The position numbers and the translations under genes are program-made. From Embleya scabrispora DSM 41855 (lineage in GTDB: Bacteria; Actinomycetota; Actinomycetes; Streptomycetales; Streptomycetaceae): a DNA stretch of 64,000 nt. The stretch lies in NCBI RefSeq assembly GCF_000372745.1, contig NZ_KB889672.1:1-64000 (forward strand). Reading direction: 5' to 3'. The notes under the pieces were generated by a model. That model worked only from the letters and a program-made list of their open reading frames with translations. It did not search any database and was not told the origin of the DNA. Below, piece by piece: positions 44,068 to 53,230 of the stretch (position 1 is its first letter; each line of letters begins with the position of its first letter).

Positions 44068-44287
44068 GCACCGTCGTGGAAGCCGCCCCAGGGCGCTCGC
44101 AGCGACCTTTCCGCGCACCTCACGCGCCCCCTTGCGGGGGTTACCGGAAGCGCGGGATCCTGTTTCGTTGCGCCACGAAACTTACGCCCTGGGTTACCCG
44201 AAAGTAGTATGACGTGGTGGAGAAACTCGCCGGATCACCGAATCATCCGGTGCCCGCGACACGTTGAGCGACACCTTGAGGAGTCCC

Positions 44288-44926
44288 GTGACAGCCATCC
44301 AGGATGCGGATCCCCGTCCTCGCGGTACCCGGCTGCCCCGGCTCGCGCGCAGGACGCAACTCCTCGGCGCCGCCCAGGAAGTCTTCGTCAAGCAGGGCTA
44401 CCACGCGGCCGCGATGGACGACATCGCCGAATGCGCCGGGGTCAGCAAGCCCGTGCTGTACCAACACTTCCCCGGCAAGCTGGAGCTGTACCTGGCGCTG
44501 CTCGACCAGCACTGCGAGGCCCTGTTCGCCGCGGTGCAGCGGGCGCTGGAGTCGACGCACGACAACAAGTTCCGGGTGGCCGCCACGGTCGACGCCTACT
44601 TCGCCTTCGTGGACGACGACGGCGGTGCGTTCCGGTTGGTCTTCGAGTCCGACCTGACCAATGAGAGCGCCGTGCGCGAGCGCGTGGAGCGGGTCAGCGA
44701 GATGTGTGCCGAGGCGGTCAGCAAGATCATCGCCGAGGACACCGGGCTGGGCCAGGAGGAGTCGATGCTCCTGGCGATCGGCCTGACCGGCATGGCGCAG
44801 GTCACCGCGCGCTACTGGATCGCGCGCGGCGCGACCATCCCGCGCGACACCGCCTCGTTGTTGGTCTCGTCGCTGTCCTGGCGCGGCATCTCCCGGTTCC
44901 CGCGCAAGGACGACCCGCCGCACTGA
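44288..44926 (+). CDS. TetR/AcrR family transcriptional regulator
   Basis: A 212-residue TetR regulator. The helix-turn-helix is at about residues 40-60 (MDDIAECAGVSKPVLYQHFPGK). The C-terminal all-helical domain would bind an unknown ligand. GTG at 44288 is chosen for its TGAGGAG site; a TTG eight codons upstream is an alternative. It matches the position of Rv3208 in mycobacteria, next to the DUF3107 gene. Its operator cannot be identified here. Confidence 0.9.
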   Translation: MTAIQDADPRPRGTRLPRLARRTQLLGAAQEVFVKQGYHAAAMDDIAECAGVSKPVLYQHFPGKLELYLALLDQHCEALFAAVQRALESTHDNKFRVAATVDAYFAFVDDDGGAFRLVFESDLTNESAVRERVERVSEMCAEAVSKIIAEDTGLGQEESMLLAIGLTGMAQVTARYWIARGATIPRDTASLLVSSLSWRGISRFPRKDDPPH

Positions 44927-45112
44927 CCGCGCGGACCTGTTCGGACCTGCGGCTACGGGCATGGGGGCGATCTTGTTCCCGTCCGGCGTTCGCGTTGGGC
45001 GTACCTGTCATGGCGTTCGGTGACCCCGGCTCTCGACTAGCCTGCTGGGGTAGGTACGGCCCGCGGGTGTCGCGGCGCCGATCTCCAGAATTTCAAGGCC
45101 GGAGGGACAGCC

Positions 45113-45343
45113 GTGGAGATCAAGATCGGCGTACAGCACGCCGGGCGGGAGCTGGTGCTGGAGAGCACGGACAACCCGGAGGACGTCGAGCGGGCCATCG
45201 CCGACGCGCTGTCGGGCACGTCCAAGCTGCTGTCCCTGACGGACGAGAAGGGCCGCCGGGTGATCGTGCCCGCCGACCGTCTCGCCTACGTCGAGATCGG
45301 CGAGTCGTCGGCGCGCAAGGTCGGCTTCGGCGCCAACGCCTGA
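45113..45343 (+). CDS. DUF3107 family small protein
   Basis: A 76-residue protein that fits the actinobacterial DUF3107 family (mycobacterial TB9.4-like). It begins MEIKIGVQHAGRELVLES and ends with VIVPADRLAYVEIGESSARKVGF. GTG start at 45113 with a GGAGGG site six bases upstream. A compact beta-rich fold is likely. Function unknown. A 25-bp perfect terminator stem follows. Confidence 0.9.
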   Translation: MEIKIGVQHAGRELVLESTDNPEDVERAIADALSGTSKLLSLTDEKGRRVIVPADRLAYVEIGESSARKVGFGANA

Positions 45344-45383
45344 GCAGCCGACGCCCGACCGCCGGTGCCGGCATCGGCACCAC

Positions 45384-45435
45384 GAAACCCGAGGGTGGGT
45401 GGCTCCGCACGCGGAGCCACCCACCCTCGGGTTTC
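45384..45435. terminator. Very strong terminator, 25-bp perfect stem
   Basis: The arms starting gaaacccgagggtgggtggc pair perfectly for 25 bp with a 2-nt loop, followed by ttctt. It lies between the DUF3107 gene (+) and the ferritin-like gene (-). Confidence 0.9.
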
Positions 45436-45471
45436 TTCTTCGGGGCCTTCGCCCGCGGGCGGGTCCTCGGG

Positions 45472-46152
45472 TCAGGACGCCAGGCCGAGCGCGGCCATCC
45501 GCTGCTGATGTGCCTCGGTGATCCGGTTGAACATGCGCCCGATCTCGGCCAGGTCGAAGCCGGGGCCGGCGCCGCCACCGATCAGCATCGTGGACAACGC
45601 GTCCCGCTCCGCGGCGACCCGCTGGGCCTGGCTGAGCGCCTCGCCCATCAGCCGCCGACCCCACAGCGCGAGCCGGCCCGCCACCTTGGGGTCGCGCTCG
45701 ATAGCCGAGCGCACCGTGTCGACCACGAAGGCCGTGTGCCCGGTGTCGCGCTGCACCTCGACGATCAGATCCCGGCTGACCTCGTCCAGGTGCGCGGCCA
45801 CCTCGCGGTAGAAGTCGGCCGCGATGCCGTCGCCCACATACGCCTTGACCAGGCCCTCCAGCCAGTCGGAGGGCGCGGTGTGCACATGGAACTCGTCCAA
45901 CGGCGCGATGAACGGGTCCATCGCCTCGGCCGGATCCGCGTCCAGCGCGGCGATCCGGTCACGCAGGAGTGTGTAGTGGTGGAACTCGGCCACCGCCATC
46001 GCGGCCAGCGCCGCCTTGTCGTCCACCGTCGGCGCCATCTTGGCATCCTCGGCGAGCCGCTCGAAGGCGGTGATCTCGCCGTACGCGAGCACGCCGAGCA
46101 GTTCGATCACGGCGACCCGCATCTCCCCGGTCGGCTGCGCACCCTCGCTCAT
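45472..46152 (-). CDS. Ferritin-like domain protein
   Basis: A 226-residue helical protein of the ferritin-like fold family related to the MiaE-type domain. Candidate metal ligands lie in GEITAFERL (about 25-33) and AEFHHYTLL (about 55-63), with further acidic and histidine residues in FHVHTAPSDW and DFYREVAAHLDE. The ATG at 46152 lies in AAGAGC-poor context but gives the natural N-terminus. It corresponds to Rv3210c by position, beside the DEAD-box helicase. Whether it binds iron or has enzymatic activity is unknown. Confidence 0.82.
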   Translation of the reverse strand: MSEGAQPTGEMRVAVIELLGVLAYGEITAFERLAEDAKMAPTVDDKAALAAMAVAEFHHYTLLRDRIAALDADPAEAMDPFIAPLDEFHVHTAPSDWLEGLVKAYVGDGIAADFYREVAAHLDEVSRDLIVEVQRDTGHTAFVVDTVRSAIERDPKVAGRLALWGRRLMGEALSQAQRVAAERDALSTMLIGGGAGPGFDLAEIGRMFNRITEAHQQRMAALGLAS

Positions 46153-46498
46153 GTCCACCCCTTCGTTCGTCCCGCCGCCGCGGCGTCCACCGGTGCCGCG
46201 ATGTTCACAAGTACGCAGCGTAGTGAGCGCATCGCGGCCACGGGGGCACCACGTCCGGGCGGAGTCGCCCATCTCCGGACAAGCAGTAATGAGCATCACC
46301 CCACCGGCCGCACGCCGCCGGGTACAGTGGTAGTGAACGCGGATGCCCGGTCGGAGGACGACTGGCTCCGACCGACCCGCTCGGGTGGCCGCCCGAAGGC
46401 GAGAGGTCCCGTGCAGCGCCCCGCATTTTCGTGGGCGCCACGGTCTCGACCCGCTTTCGGTACGGACGGCCCCCAACCACACAGAAGAGGCTGGACCC
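46153..46498. other. Divergent intergenic region and long helicase 5' leader
   Basis: 346 bases between the ferritin-like gene (-) and the DEAD-box helicase (+). It must hold both promoters. tacagt at 46324-46329 is a possible plus-strand -10 but no -35 matches, so I do not assign it. No ORF with convincing codon bias is present. Confidence 0.4.
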
Positions 46499-48163
46499 CT
46501 GACAACTTTTCGCGAACTCGGAGTACTTTCGGAGACAGCCGAGGCACTTGAGGCACTCGGCATCATCGAGGCTTTCCCCGTCCAGGAGATGACCCTTCCG
46601 GTCGCCCTGTCCGGCAACGACGTGATCGGCCAGGCCAAGACCGGAACGGGCAAGACCCTCGGCTTCGGCATCCCGCTGCTGCAGCGGATCACCGTCGCGG
46701 CCGACATCGAGGCCGGCCGCGCGCCCGCCGGCACGGTCGCCGGCCGGATGCCGCAGGCCCTGGTCGTCGTCCCCACCCGTGAGCTGTGCGTACAGGTCAC
46801 CAACGACCTCCAGGCCGCGGGCAAGCTGCGCAACGTGCGCGTGCTGGCCGTGTACGGCGGCCGGGCCTACGAACCGCAGATCGACACCCTCAAGAAGGGC
46901 GTCGACGTCGTCGTCGGCACCCCGGGCCGGCTCCTCGACCTGGTCGGCCAGGGTCACGTGAACCTGTCCGAGGTCAAGATGCTCGTCCTGGACGAGGCCG
47001 ACGAGATGCTCGACCTGGGCTTTTTGCCCGATGTCGAGAAGATCGTCGAGCGCCTCCCGGCGCGCCGCCAGACGATGCTGTTCTCGGCCACCATGCCGGG
47101 CCAGATCATCACCCTGGCCCGCCGCTACATGAGCCGCCCCACGCACATCCGCGCCTCCGAGCCGGACGACCTGGGCGCCACCGTCAAGTCGGTCCAGCAG
47201 CGTGTCTACCGCGCGCACGGTCTGGACAAGCCCGAGCTGATGGCCCGAGTGCTCCAGGCCAACGGGCGCGGCCTGGTGATGGTGTTCTGCCGGACCAAGC
47301 GCACCGCGGCCGACCTGGCCCAGGGGCTGGCGGAGCGCGGCTTCGCCTCCGCCGCCGTGCACGGCGACCTCGGCCAGGGCGCGCGCGAGCAGGCGCTGCG
47401 GGCGTTTCGCAACGGCAAGGTGGACGTGCTCGTGGCCACCGACGTCGCGGCCCGCGGGATCGACGTCGAGGGTGTCACCCACGTGGTGAACTACCAGTGC
47501 CCCGACGACGAGAAGACCTACCTGCACCGGATCGGCCGGACCGGCCGCGCGGGTGCCTCGGGCACCGCGGTGACGCTGGTGGACTGGGAGGACATCCCGC
47601 GCTGGAGCCTGATCAACAAGGCACTGGACCTGGGCTTCGCCGACCCGGTCGAGACCTACTCGACCTCGCCGCACCTGTTCACCGACCTGGACATCCCCAC
47701 CACCGTGGGCAGCGTGCTGCCGCGCGCCGACCGCACCCGTGCGGGCCTGGGCGCGGAGGACGTCGAGGACCTGGGCGAGACCGGCAAGAACAGCCGGGGC
47801 AACTCGGGCCGCAAGGGCACCGCCGGCCGCAGCCGCAGCGGTCCCGCCGCATCCGGTCCGGCGGAGTCGGGCCCGGACTCGGCCGACGCCGAGGCGAGCG
47901 ACCCCAGCCGTCGTCGGGCGCCGGGCTCGCGGCGCCGTCGTCGGGTGAACGGTGAGACCGGCGAGGCCGTCGTGATCGCCCCGACCGTCGCGACCTTCGT
48001 CGAGCCTTCGACCGTGCCCGCCCAGGCGGCTCCCGTCGACGGCCCGGCCGTCGCGGGGGACGCGGACGCGGACGGCGAGCGCGCGCCGCGCCGTCGCCGC
48101 CGGCGTACCCGTCGCCGTCCCGAGGGTGCCGAGGCCGGCGCCGTCGCGACCGACGAGGGCTGA
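46499..48163 (+). CDS. DEAD-box RNA helicase
   Basis: A 554-residue DEAD-box helicase. Motifs: Q-motif FPVQEMTLP (about 24-32), Walker A AKTGTGKT, PTRELCVQV, TPGRLLDL, DEADEMLD, SATMPGQ, VFCRTKRTA, ATDVAARGID, HRIGRTGRAG. The C-terminal 170 residues are a basic, Arg/Ser/Gly-rich tail typical of RNA-binding extensions. It remodels structured RNA, probably in ribosome assembly or cold/stress response. The start is a problem: the expected N-terminus (TTFRELGVLSETAEALEALG) is preceded by CTG at 46499, with an AGAGG site nine bases upstream. An ATG at 46343 would add 52 unrelated residues. Confidence 0.9.
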   Translation: MTTFRELGVLSETAEALEALGIIEAFPVQEMTLPVALSGNDVIGQAKTGTGKTLGFGIPLLQRITVAADIEAGRAPAGTVAGRMPQALVVVPTRELCVQVTNDLQAAGKLRNVRVLAVYGGRAYEPQIDTLKKGVDVVVGTPGRLLDLVGQGHVNLSEVKMLVLDEADEMLDLGFLPDVEKIVERLPARRQTMLFSATMPGQIITLARRYMSRPTHIRASEPDDLGATVKSVQQRVYRAHGLDKPELMARVLQANGRGLVMVFCRTKRTAADLAQGLAERGFASAAVHGDLGQGAREQALRAFRNGKVDVLVATDVAARGIDVEGVTHVVNYQCPDDEKTYLHRIGRTGRAGASGTAVTLVDWEDIPRWSLINKALDLGFADPVETYSTSPHLFTDLDIPTTVGSVLPRADRTRAGLGAEDVEDLGETGKNSRGNSGRKGTAGRSRSGPAASGPAESGPDSADAEASDPSRRRAPGSRRRRRVNGETGEAVVIAPTVATFVEPSTVPAQAAPVDGPAVAGDADADGERAPRRRRRRTRRRPEGAEAGAVATDEG

Positions 48164-48269
48164 CAACCGCGCCATCGGGCCAACGGCCTCCGGTGTGGAG
48201 TGTGGACGATCACGTCCGCGCTTCGCGGCGGGGGCCGTTGTCGTACCTGCGGGTAAGTAGGCTCGAAGT

Positions 48270-49163
48270 GTGAGCACGCCACGCTTTTTGACCTTGCCCG
48301 GGACCGTCCGCTCCCGTCGCCTGGCGACCGGGCGCGGACGATTCGCCGTTTTGGACTCCACCCCGCCGAGCGCCGTGCCGTACCTGGGCACCGCCGTGCT
48401 GGTGCCCGGGTTCACCGGCAGCAAGGAGGACTTCATCGCGCTCGGCGACCCGCTCGCGCGACGGGGTTTCCGTACCGTGTCCGTGGACCAGCGCGGCCAG
48501 CACGAGACCGCGGGCCCGGCGGACCCGGCGGCGTACACCCGCGACGCGCTCGTGGCGGACGTGCTCGCGATCGCCGACGCGGTGGCCCCGGGCGAGCCGA
48601 TCCATCTGGTGGGGCACTCCTTCGGCGGCCTGGTGGGCCGCTCGGTGGCGCTGCGCGCGCCGGACCGAATGGCCTCGCTGACCCTGATGAGCACGGGACC
48701 GGCGGCGATCTGCCCGGACGAGGTCACCCGGCTGCTGATGCTCGAAGAGGTGCTCCCGGTGCTCACCCGCCAGGAGGTGTGGGACGCGATGCGGGCCGTG
48801 GAACTGGAGGCCGGCCTACTGCCGCCCACCGACCCGGCGATCGCCGCGTTCGTGCACGCCCGCTGGCTGGGCACCACGCCCGAGGGGCTGCTCGGCATGG
48901 CCGAACAACTGCGCACCGAACCCGACCGGGTGGCCGAACTCGCCGCGCTCGTGGCCGCCGGCCTGCCCGCGCTCGTGGTCTCCGGTGTCGAGGACTATGC
49001 GTGGCCGCTGCCCTGGCAGGCCGGGATGGCCGACCGGCTGGGCGTTCCGCACGTGGTGATCCCGGACACGCACCACTCCCCGAACGTGGAATCGCCGGAC
49101 GCCACCGCCGCGGTGCTGGCCGACTTCTGGGCGAGCGTGGCGGCATACCCGGATCGGACCTGA
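48270..49163 (+). CDS. Alpha/beta hydrolase
   Basis: A 297-residue alpha/beta hydrolase. Motifs: LVPGFTGSKEDF (oxyanion hole), nucleophile elbow LVGHSFGGLVG, acid in VSGVEDYAWP and histidine in IPDTHHSPNVESP. Triad complete, substrate unknown. GTG start at 48270; no clear Shine-Dalgarno site, but TAGGCT lies six bases upstream, so leaderless initiation is possible. It follows the helicase after 106 bases. Confidence 0.88.
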   Translation: MSTPRFLTLPGTVRSRRLATGRGRFAVLDSTPPSAVPYLGTAVLVPGFTGSKEDFIALGDPLARRGFRTVSVDQRGQHETAGPADPAAYTRDALVADVLAIADAVAPGEPIHLVGHSFGGLVGRSVALRAPDRMASLTLMSTGPAAICPDEVTRLLMLEEVLPVLTRQEVWDAMRAVELEAGLLPPTDPAIAAFVHARWLGTTPEGLLGMAEQLRTEPDRVAELAALVAAGLPALVVSGVEDYAWPLPWQAGMADRLGVPHVVIPDTHHSPNVESPDATAAVLADFWASVAAYPDRT

Positions 49164-49248
49164 ACGGTGGCGGGACCTTCGCCGTCGCGAGGTCCGGGGC
49201 CGGGGCCGGTGTCGACCGGTCGGCTCGCAAGATCGCACCCTGGCGCTG

Positions 49249-49970
49249 ATGGGCGAGGTCGAGCAGCCGGTCGTGAACGCGTTCCGGCAGGGCGGCGGCG
49301 TGCCGTACTCGGCCTACCCGCGCTTCCAGGCGCTCCAGGCCGAGGAGTCCGGCCGGGTCCGGGACGCGGCGCCGGTGGACGGCGTACTGCCGCCGGCGCC
49401 CGGGCTGACCGAGCGGCTGACGGCCGGGATCGACGTACTGGACGTGGGCACGGGCCGGGGACACGCGATGAACGTGCCGGCCCGGGCGTTCCCGCGCAGC
49501 CGGGTCCGCGGCGTGGACATCTCGACTCGGGGAATCGCCGCCGCACGCCGCGAGGCCGATGAACTGGGCCTGGAGAACGTGGAGTTCGCCGTGGTCGACG
49601 CGGCCGAACCGCTCGGCTCGTACGACCTGATCACCGCGTTCGACGTGATCCACGACCTGGCCCGTCCCGGTCGCACACTGGCCGCCGTGTCCGACGCGCT
49701 GCGCCCGGACGGGGTGTTCCTGATGGGCGAGATCGCCGCCTCCAACAAGCTGGAGGAGAACTCGGACCACCCGCTGGGACCCGCGCTGGATACGTTCTCG
49801 GTGTTCTACCGCATGACCGTCTCGCTGGGCGAGGGCGGCGAGGGTCTGGGCACGGTCTGGGCGAACAGGCCGCCCGAGCCGCGCTCACGGAGGTCGGCTT
49901 CACCGACATCCGGACGCACTCGCTGGAGGGCGACTTCCTGAACGTGTACTTCGTGGCGCGCAAGGATTGA
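49249..49970 (+). pseudogene. Class I SAM methyltransferase, N-terminally truncated and frameshifted
   Basis: The middle of a SAM-dependent methyltransferase is clear: IDVLDVGTGRGHAMNVPARAFP (SAM-binding), then FDVIHDLARP and GVFLMGEIAASNKLE. In the relatives I know, about 130 residues with a winged-helix dimerisation domain come before GEVEQPVVNAFRQGGG; these are absent here. At 49858-49861 the frame shifts: GLGTVW continues as GEQAARAALTEVGFTDIRTH in the +2 frame to a stop at 49968-49970. One missing G in a TGGGGC run would explain it. So the gene is 5'-truncated, and the frameshift is either real decay or a sequencing error. Confidence 0.7.
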
Positions 49971-50232
49971 CCGGGCGTCGCCGGGACCGCACGCCTCCTG
50001 CGGCCGGTCGGGCCGTCGCCCTACGCGAATCCGCCCCCATCCGTCCATGACCCACGTCACCGACCGCCCACTACTGTCGCGGCCCGTCGGCTCCCTATCC
50101 TCGAACCCATCCGCCGACGCAGTCGTCGAGCCGTCGTCACCCGACCCATCAGGGCGGGTACCCGACCGGGGCTCGGCGGTCGTCGGGCGCGAACGTCCTG
50201 TTCGATGTGCCACCAGGTGAGAGGGGACCGAA

Positions 50233-50739
50233 ATGCAGTTCGGCCGCTACTACGAGGAGTTCGAGGTCGGTGCCATTTACAAGCACTGGCCCGGGAAGAC
50301 CGTGACGGAGTACGACGACCACCTGTTCTGTCTGCTCACGATGAACCACCACCCGCTGCACATGGATGCCAACTACGCCGAGAACACCACCGATTTCGGC
50401 AAGAACGTGGTTGTGGGCAACTACATCTACTCGCTGCTGCTCGGCATGTCGGTGCCGGACGTCTCCGGCAAGGCGATCGCCAACCTGGAGATCGAGTCGT
50501 TGCGACACGTGGCACCCACGTTCCACGGGGACACCATCTACGGGCAGACCCTGGTGCTGGACAAGTGGGAGTCGAAGTCCAAGGACGACCGCGGCGTCGT
50601 GTACGTGGAGACCAAGGGCTACAAGCAGGACGGCACCCTCGTGTGCGTGTTCAAGCGCAAGGTCATGGTGCCCAAGGAGAGCTACGGCGAGAAGCGTGGC
50701 GGCGAGCAGCCCGGACGCCCCGAGTTGATCGAGGGCTGA
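50233..50739 (+). CDS. MaoC family dehydratase
   Basis: A 168-residue hotdog-fold MaoC-like protein, related to (R)-specific enoyl-CoA hydratases. Landmarks: TVTEYDDHLFCLLTMNHHPLHMD (catalytic D and H region, about 24-46), GNYIYSLLLGMSV, and FHGDTIYGQTLVLDKWESK. It would hydrate or dehydrate CoA thioesters in fatty-acid or amino-acid catabolism. A GAGAGGGG site precedes the ATG. A terminator follows. No other CoA-metabolism gene is adjacent, so the pathway cannot be fixed. Confidence 0.9.
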   Translation: MQFGRYYEEFEVGAIYKHWPGKTVTEYDDHLFCLLTMNHHPLHMDANYAENTTDFGKNVVVGNYIYSLLLGMSVPDVSGKAIANLEIESLRHVAPTFHGDTIYGQTLVLDKWESKSKDDRGVVYVETKGYKQDGTLVCVFKRKVMVPKESYGEKRGGEQPGRPELIEG

Positions 50740-50775
50740 TCGGGCGCTGACCGGGGTCCCCCCGGAATCGAGCGC

Positions 50776-50815
50776 GGGCGGGTCGCCCAGGGACGGCGCG
50801 GCCCGCCCGTCTTTT
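50776..50815 (+). terminator. Terminator after the MaoC gene
   Basis: An 11-bp stem with one T-G wobble (gggcgggtcgc / gcggcccgccc) and an 11-nt loop, followed by gtctttt, lies 36 bases after the stop codon. Confidence 0.75.
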
Positions 50816-50884
50816 CGCGTCGAACGGCAACCGTCACGGTCTGCCCGGCCGGCCCTGCGGCAGTCTTCGTGACCGTCCCGCTCG

Positions 50885-51829
50885 CTACGGCAGCTCGTCC
50901 GCCGTCGGATACGACGACTGGGCACCCGCGCGCCGAACCGCCGCCGCGCCCACCCGGACCGCGTACCGGGTCGCCGGGACCGGGTCGTCGCCGACCGCCA
51001 GCCGCCACGCGAGCGCGCCGGTGAAGGCGTCGCCCGCGCCCGTGGTGTCGACCGCGGCCACCTTCGGCGCCGCGACGTGCACCACCTCCGCGTCGCCGTC
51101 GGCGACCAACGCGCCGCCGCCGCCCAGCGTGAGCACGATCGAGCGCGGACGCGCGTCGAGCGAGCGCAACAGCTTCAGCACCGCACGCGCGTCGCCGCCG
51201 CCCGCGGTCGCGCGCGCCTCGTGCTCGTTGAGCACCAACGGATCGCACGCACCCGACACCGACGCGGCGATCGACACGTCCCTCGGCACGACCGGCGACA
51301 GGTTCAGCACCACCCGGGTATCCGCCGCCACACAGCGCCGGACCACCTCCGACACCGTGTCGAGCGGGATCTCCAACTGGAGCGAGACCACCGCGGCGGC
51401 CTCGATCGCCGGCGCCAGGTCGACCACGTCCGCCGGCCCGAATCGCCCATTCGCCCCGGGCGCCACGGTGATGGTGTTCTCGCCCGCGTCGTCCACCGCG
51501 ATCAGCGCCACGCCCGAGGCGCCGGGCACGGTCCGCATCGCATCGGTACGCACGCACTCCCGACGCAGCGTCGCGAGCAACATCCGGCCGTGGTCGTCGT
51601 CGCCGACCCGCCCGGCGAGCGCGACGTCGGCACCCAGTCGGGCCGCCGCGACCGCCTGATTGGCGCCCTTGCCACCCGGGTGCACGGCCAGGTCACCGCC
51701 CAGGACCGTCTCGCCCGGTCGCGGATGTGCCGGCACCCGGACCACCAGGTCGGCGTTGATCGACCCGACCACGAGCAACCGCGCGTGCTCCCCCCGCGCT
51801 CCGGTCCCGCTCGCGACACTCCCGCTCAC
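50885..51829 (-). CDS. Ribokinase-type PfkB sugar kinase
   Basis: A 314-residue PfkB/ribokinase family kinase. Motifs: GSINADLVVRVPAHPRPGE (substrate-binding), GGKGANQAVAAARLGA and the C-terminal DTTGAGDAFTGAL signature with the catalytic base Asp. These are the two PfkB signatures; the N-terminal GSIN-D is typical of ribokinase. It phosphorylates D-ribose or a related sugar. GTG start at 51829 overlaps the NUDIX stop (GTGA), so both are translated from one message. No ribose transporter is nearby. Confidence 0.88.
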   Translation of the reverse strand: MSGSVASGTGARGEHARLLVVGSINADLVVRVPAHPRPGETVLGGDLAVHPGGKGANQAVAAARLGADVALAGRVGDDDHGRMLLATLRRECVRTDAMRTVPGASGVALIAVDDAGENTITVAPGANGRFGPADVVDLAPAIEAAAVVSLQLEIPLDTVSEVVRRCVAADTRVVLNLSPVVPRDVSIAASVSGACDPLVLNEHEARATAGGGDARAVLKLLRSLDARPRSIVLTLGGGGALVADGDAEVVHVAAPKVAAVDTTGAGDAFTGALAWRLAVGDDPVPATRYAVRVGAAAVRRAGAQSSYPTADELP

Positions 51830-52227
51830 GACACCCCCGGCACGTTCCACTCGCGCAGAGCGTCGAGCAGTCCGTCGACCAGATCGAGCCGACTCAGCGC
51901 GCCGGTCGCCACCCACCGCACCGCGTTCGCGTCGTCGCCCGCGCGCAGCGCCCCGCCGTGCGGCGTGCAGGCGTAGTCCCTGATCTCGTACATCCCACCG
52001 TCGGGCGCGGGTCGCGACACCGAGCCGACGAGCGGTCCGACGGTCACCTGAAGTCCGGTCTCCTCGGCCATCTCGCGGGCGAGCGCGACCGCGTCGGTCT
52101 CACCCTCCTCGACCCGCCCGCCGGGCAGCGACCACTGTCCCTCGCCCGGCATTTTCGCGCGTTGCACCAGGAGCACCCGACCCTCGGAGTCGAGGACGAT
52201 CGCGCCGACGCAGGGAATGAGCCGCAT
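51826..52227 (-). CDS. NUDIX hydrolase (MutT-like)
   Basis: A 133-residue NUDIX protein with the Nudix box GGRVEEGETDAVALAREMAEETGL (G-X5-E, REXXEE). MutT-like length suggests a nucleoside triphosphate or sugar-nucleotide substrate. It is the upstream gene of the ribokinase pair. ATG at 52227. Confidence 0.9.
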   Translation of the reverse strand: MRLIPCVGAIVLDSEGRVLLVQRAKMPGEGQWSLPGGRVEEGETDAVALAREMAEETGLQVTVGPLVGSVSRPAPDGGMYEIRDYACTPHGGALRAGDDANAVRWVATGALSRLDLVDGLLDALREWNVPGVS

Positions 52228-52415
52228 GCCTGCCGAGCCTAGTGCCCGGCGCCGACGCGCAACGGGAGATCGGCTGCCGACCGCGCGGCGCCGGCAGCGC
52301 GAGGGCGCGCGGATCCGGCGTGCGCGCGCTCCCCGTACGCCGGTCGGCGGTGTGAACGCACCGAAGGAGTGATCGTCCTTGACGCGAAGCCCCGGGCAGT
52401 GGACCGTCTTGTCCT

Positions 52416-53051
52416 ATGAAGGGCGAGCCGAGCTGCCCCCGCTGCGGCGGCCGGGTCCGCGCTCCGGGTCTGTTCGCACAGACGTGGGAGTGCGAGATCC
52501 ATGGAGCCGTTCCTCCGCTGCAACCTGTCGTGCCGCCCAGCGTCGAGGCGCTGGATGCGGTGGTGCGCCGCTCGCGGGTCCCGGTCTGGTTGCCCTGGCC
52601 ACTTCCGGTCGGTTGGTTGTACACCGGCGTCGCGCACGCGGGCGACGATCGGGACGGCTCGCGGGCCGTCGCGGTGGCGTGTACGGGTCCCGCGCCGCTG
52701 GGCGGACGCGGCGAACTGCTGCTGATCGCCGAGGAGGTGGGCGTCGGACTCGGCGCCCGGTACGCCGGGTTGCCCGGCCACGACCCGGGCGGCGACTTCG
52801 TCAAGTCCGCACCGGCGAAGCTGATGGCGGGCGGTCGACCGACCCCGCTGTGGTGTGTGATCGACGCGCCGCCCGACCGCGCGGTGTACGCGGGCGAGGC
52901 GATGGGCCTGTGGTTGTGGGCGATCCTGTGGCCGGGCAAGGCGGGCCACCTCGTCTACGACGACGTGGTGCTCACCGATCTGCGGGAAGCCGGCGCCGAG
53001 TTGCAGTTGTTGCCGTGCGGCGCGCTGTCCCCGCAACTGCTGGCGTTCTGA
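52416..53051 (+). CDS. DUF6758-like zinc-ribbon protein
   Basis: A 211-residue protein with an N-terminal zinc-ribbon-like motif (CPRCGGRV ... WECEIHG) and conserved WLPWPLPVGWLYTGVAHAGDD and GLWLWAILWPGKAG segments. I match this to a conserved streptomycete family annotated DUF6758; the number is from memory. No catalytic motif, signal peptide or membrane segment is clear, although the WLWAILWP stretch is hydrophobic. Function unknown. It precedes the PHP gene by 179 bases. Confidence 0.75.
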   Translation: MKGEPSCPRCGGRVRAPGLFAQTWECEIHGAVPPLQPVVPPSVEALDAVVRRSRVPVWLPWPLPVGWLYTGVAHAGDDRDGSRAVAVACTGPAPLGGRGELLLIAEEVGVGLGARYAGLPGHDPGGDFVKSAPAKLMAGGRPTPLWCVIDAPPDRAVYAGEAMGLWLWAILWPGKAGHLVYDDVVLTDLREAGAELQLLPCGALSPQLLAF

Positions 53052-53230
53052 CCGGACCGCCACCGGAGCGGGCGACGTGTGGATCGCCCGGCGGGCGCAC
53101 GGTCCGGACGGGCTGCGCGAACCGGCCGCAGGGCTTGCGCACGGACCGGCCGGACGGCCCCACGAACGCGCTCGATCAGGGTCGTTAGGGTCGGGAGCGT
53201 CCATCGACCCTCCCGGCAGACGAGGTCAGC

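Noticed and set aside
43769..44212. An overlapping plus-strand frame starting ATG at 43769 with a TTA codon
   Set aside because: After the first codons the third-position bias is lost. The acidic ORF at 43822 in another frame has better bias and its own ribosome site.
46343..46498. N-terminal extension of the DEAD-box helicase from ATG 46343
   Set aside because: The 52 residues are Arg/Pro-rich, without bias or similarity to the family, so the CTG at 46499 is preferred.
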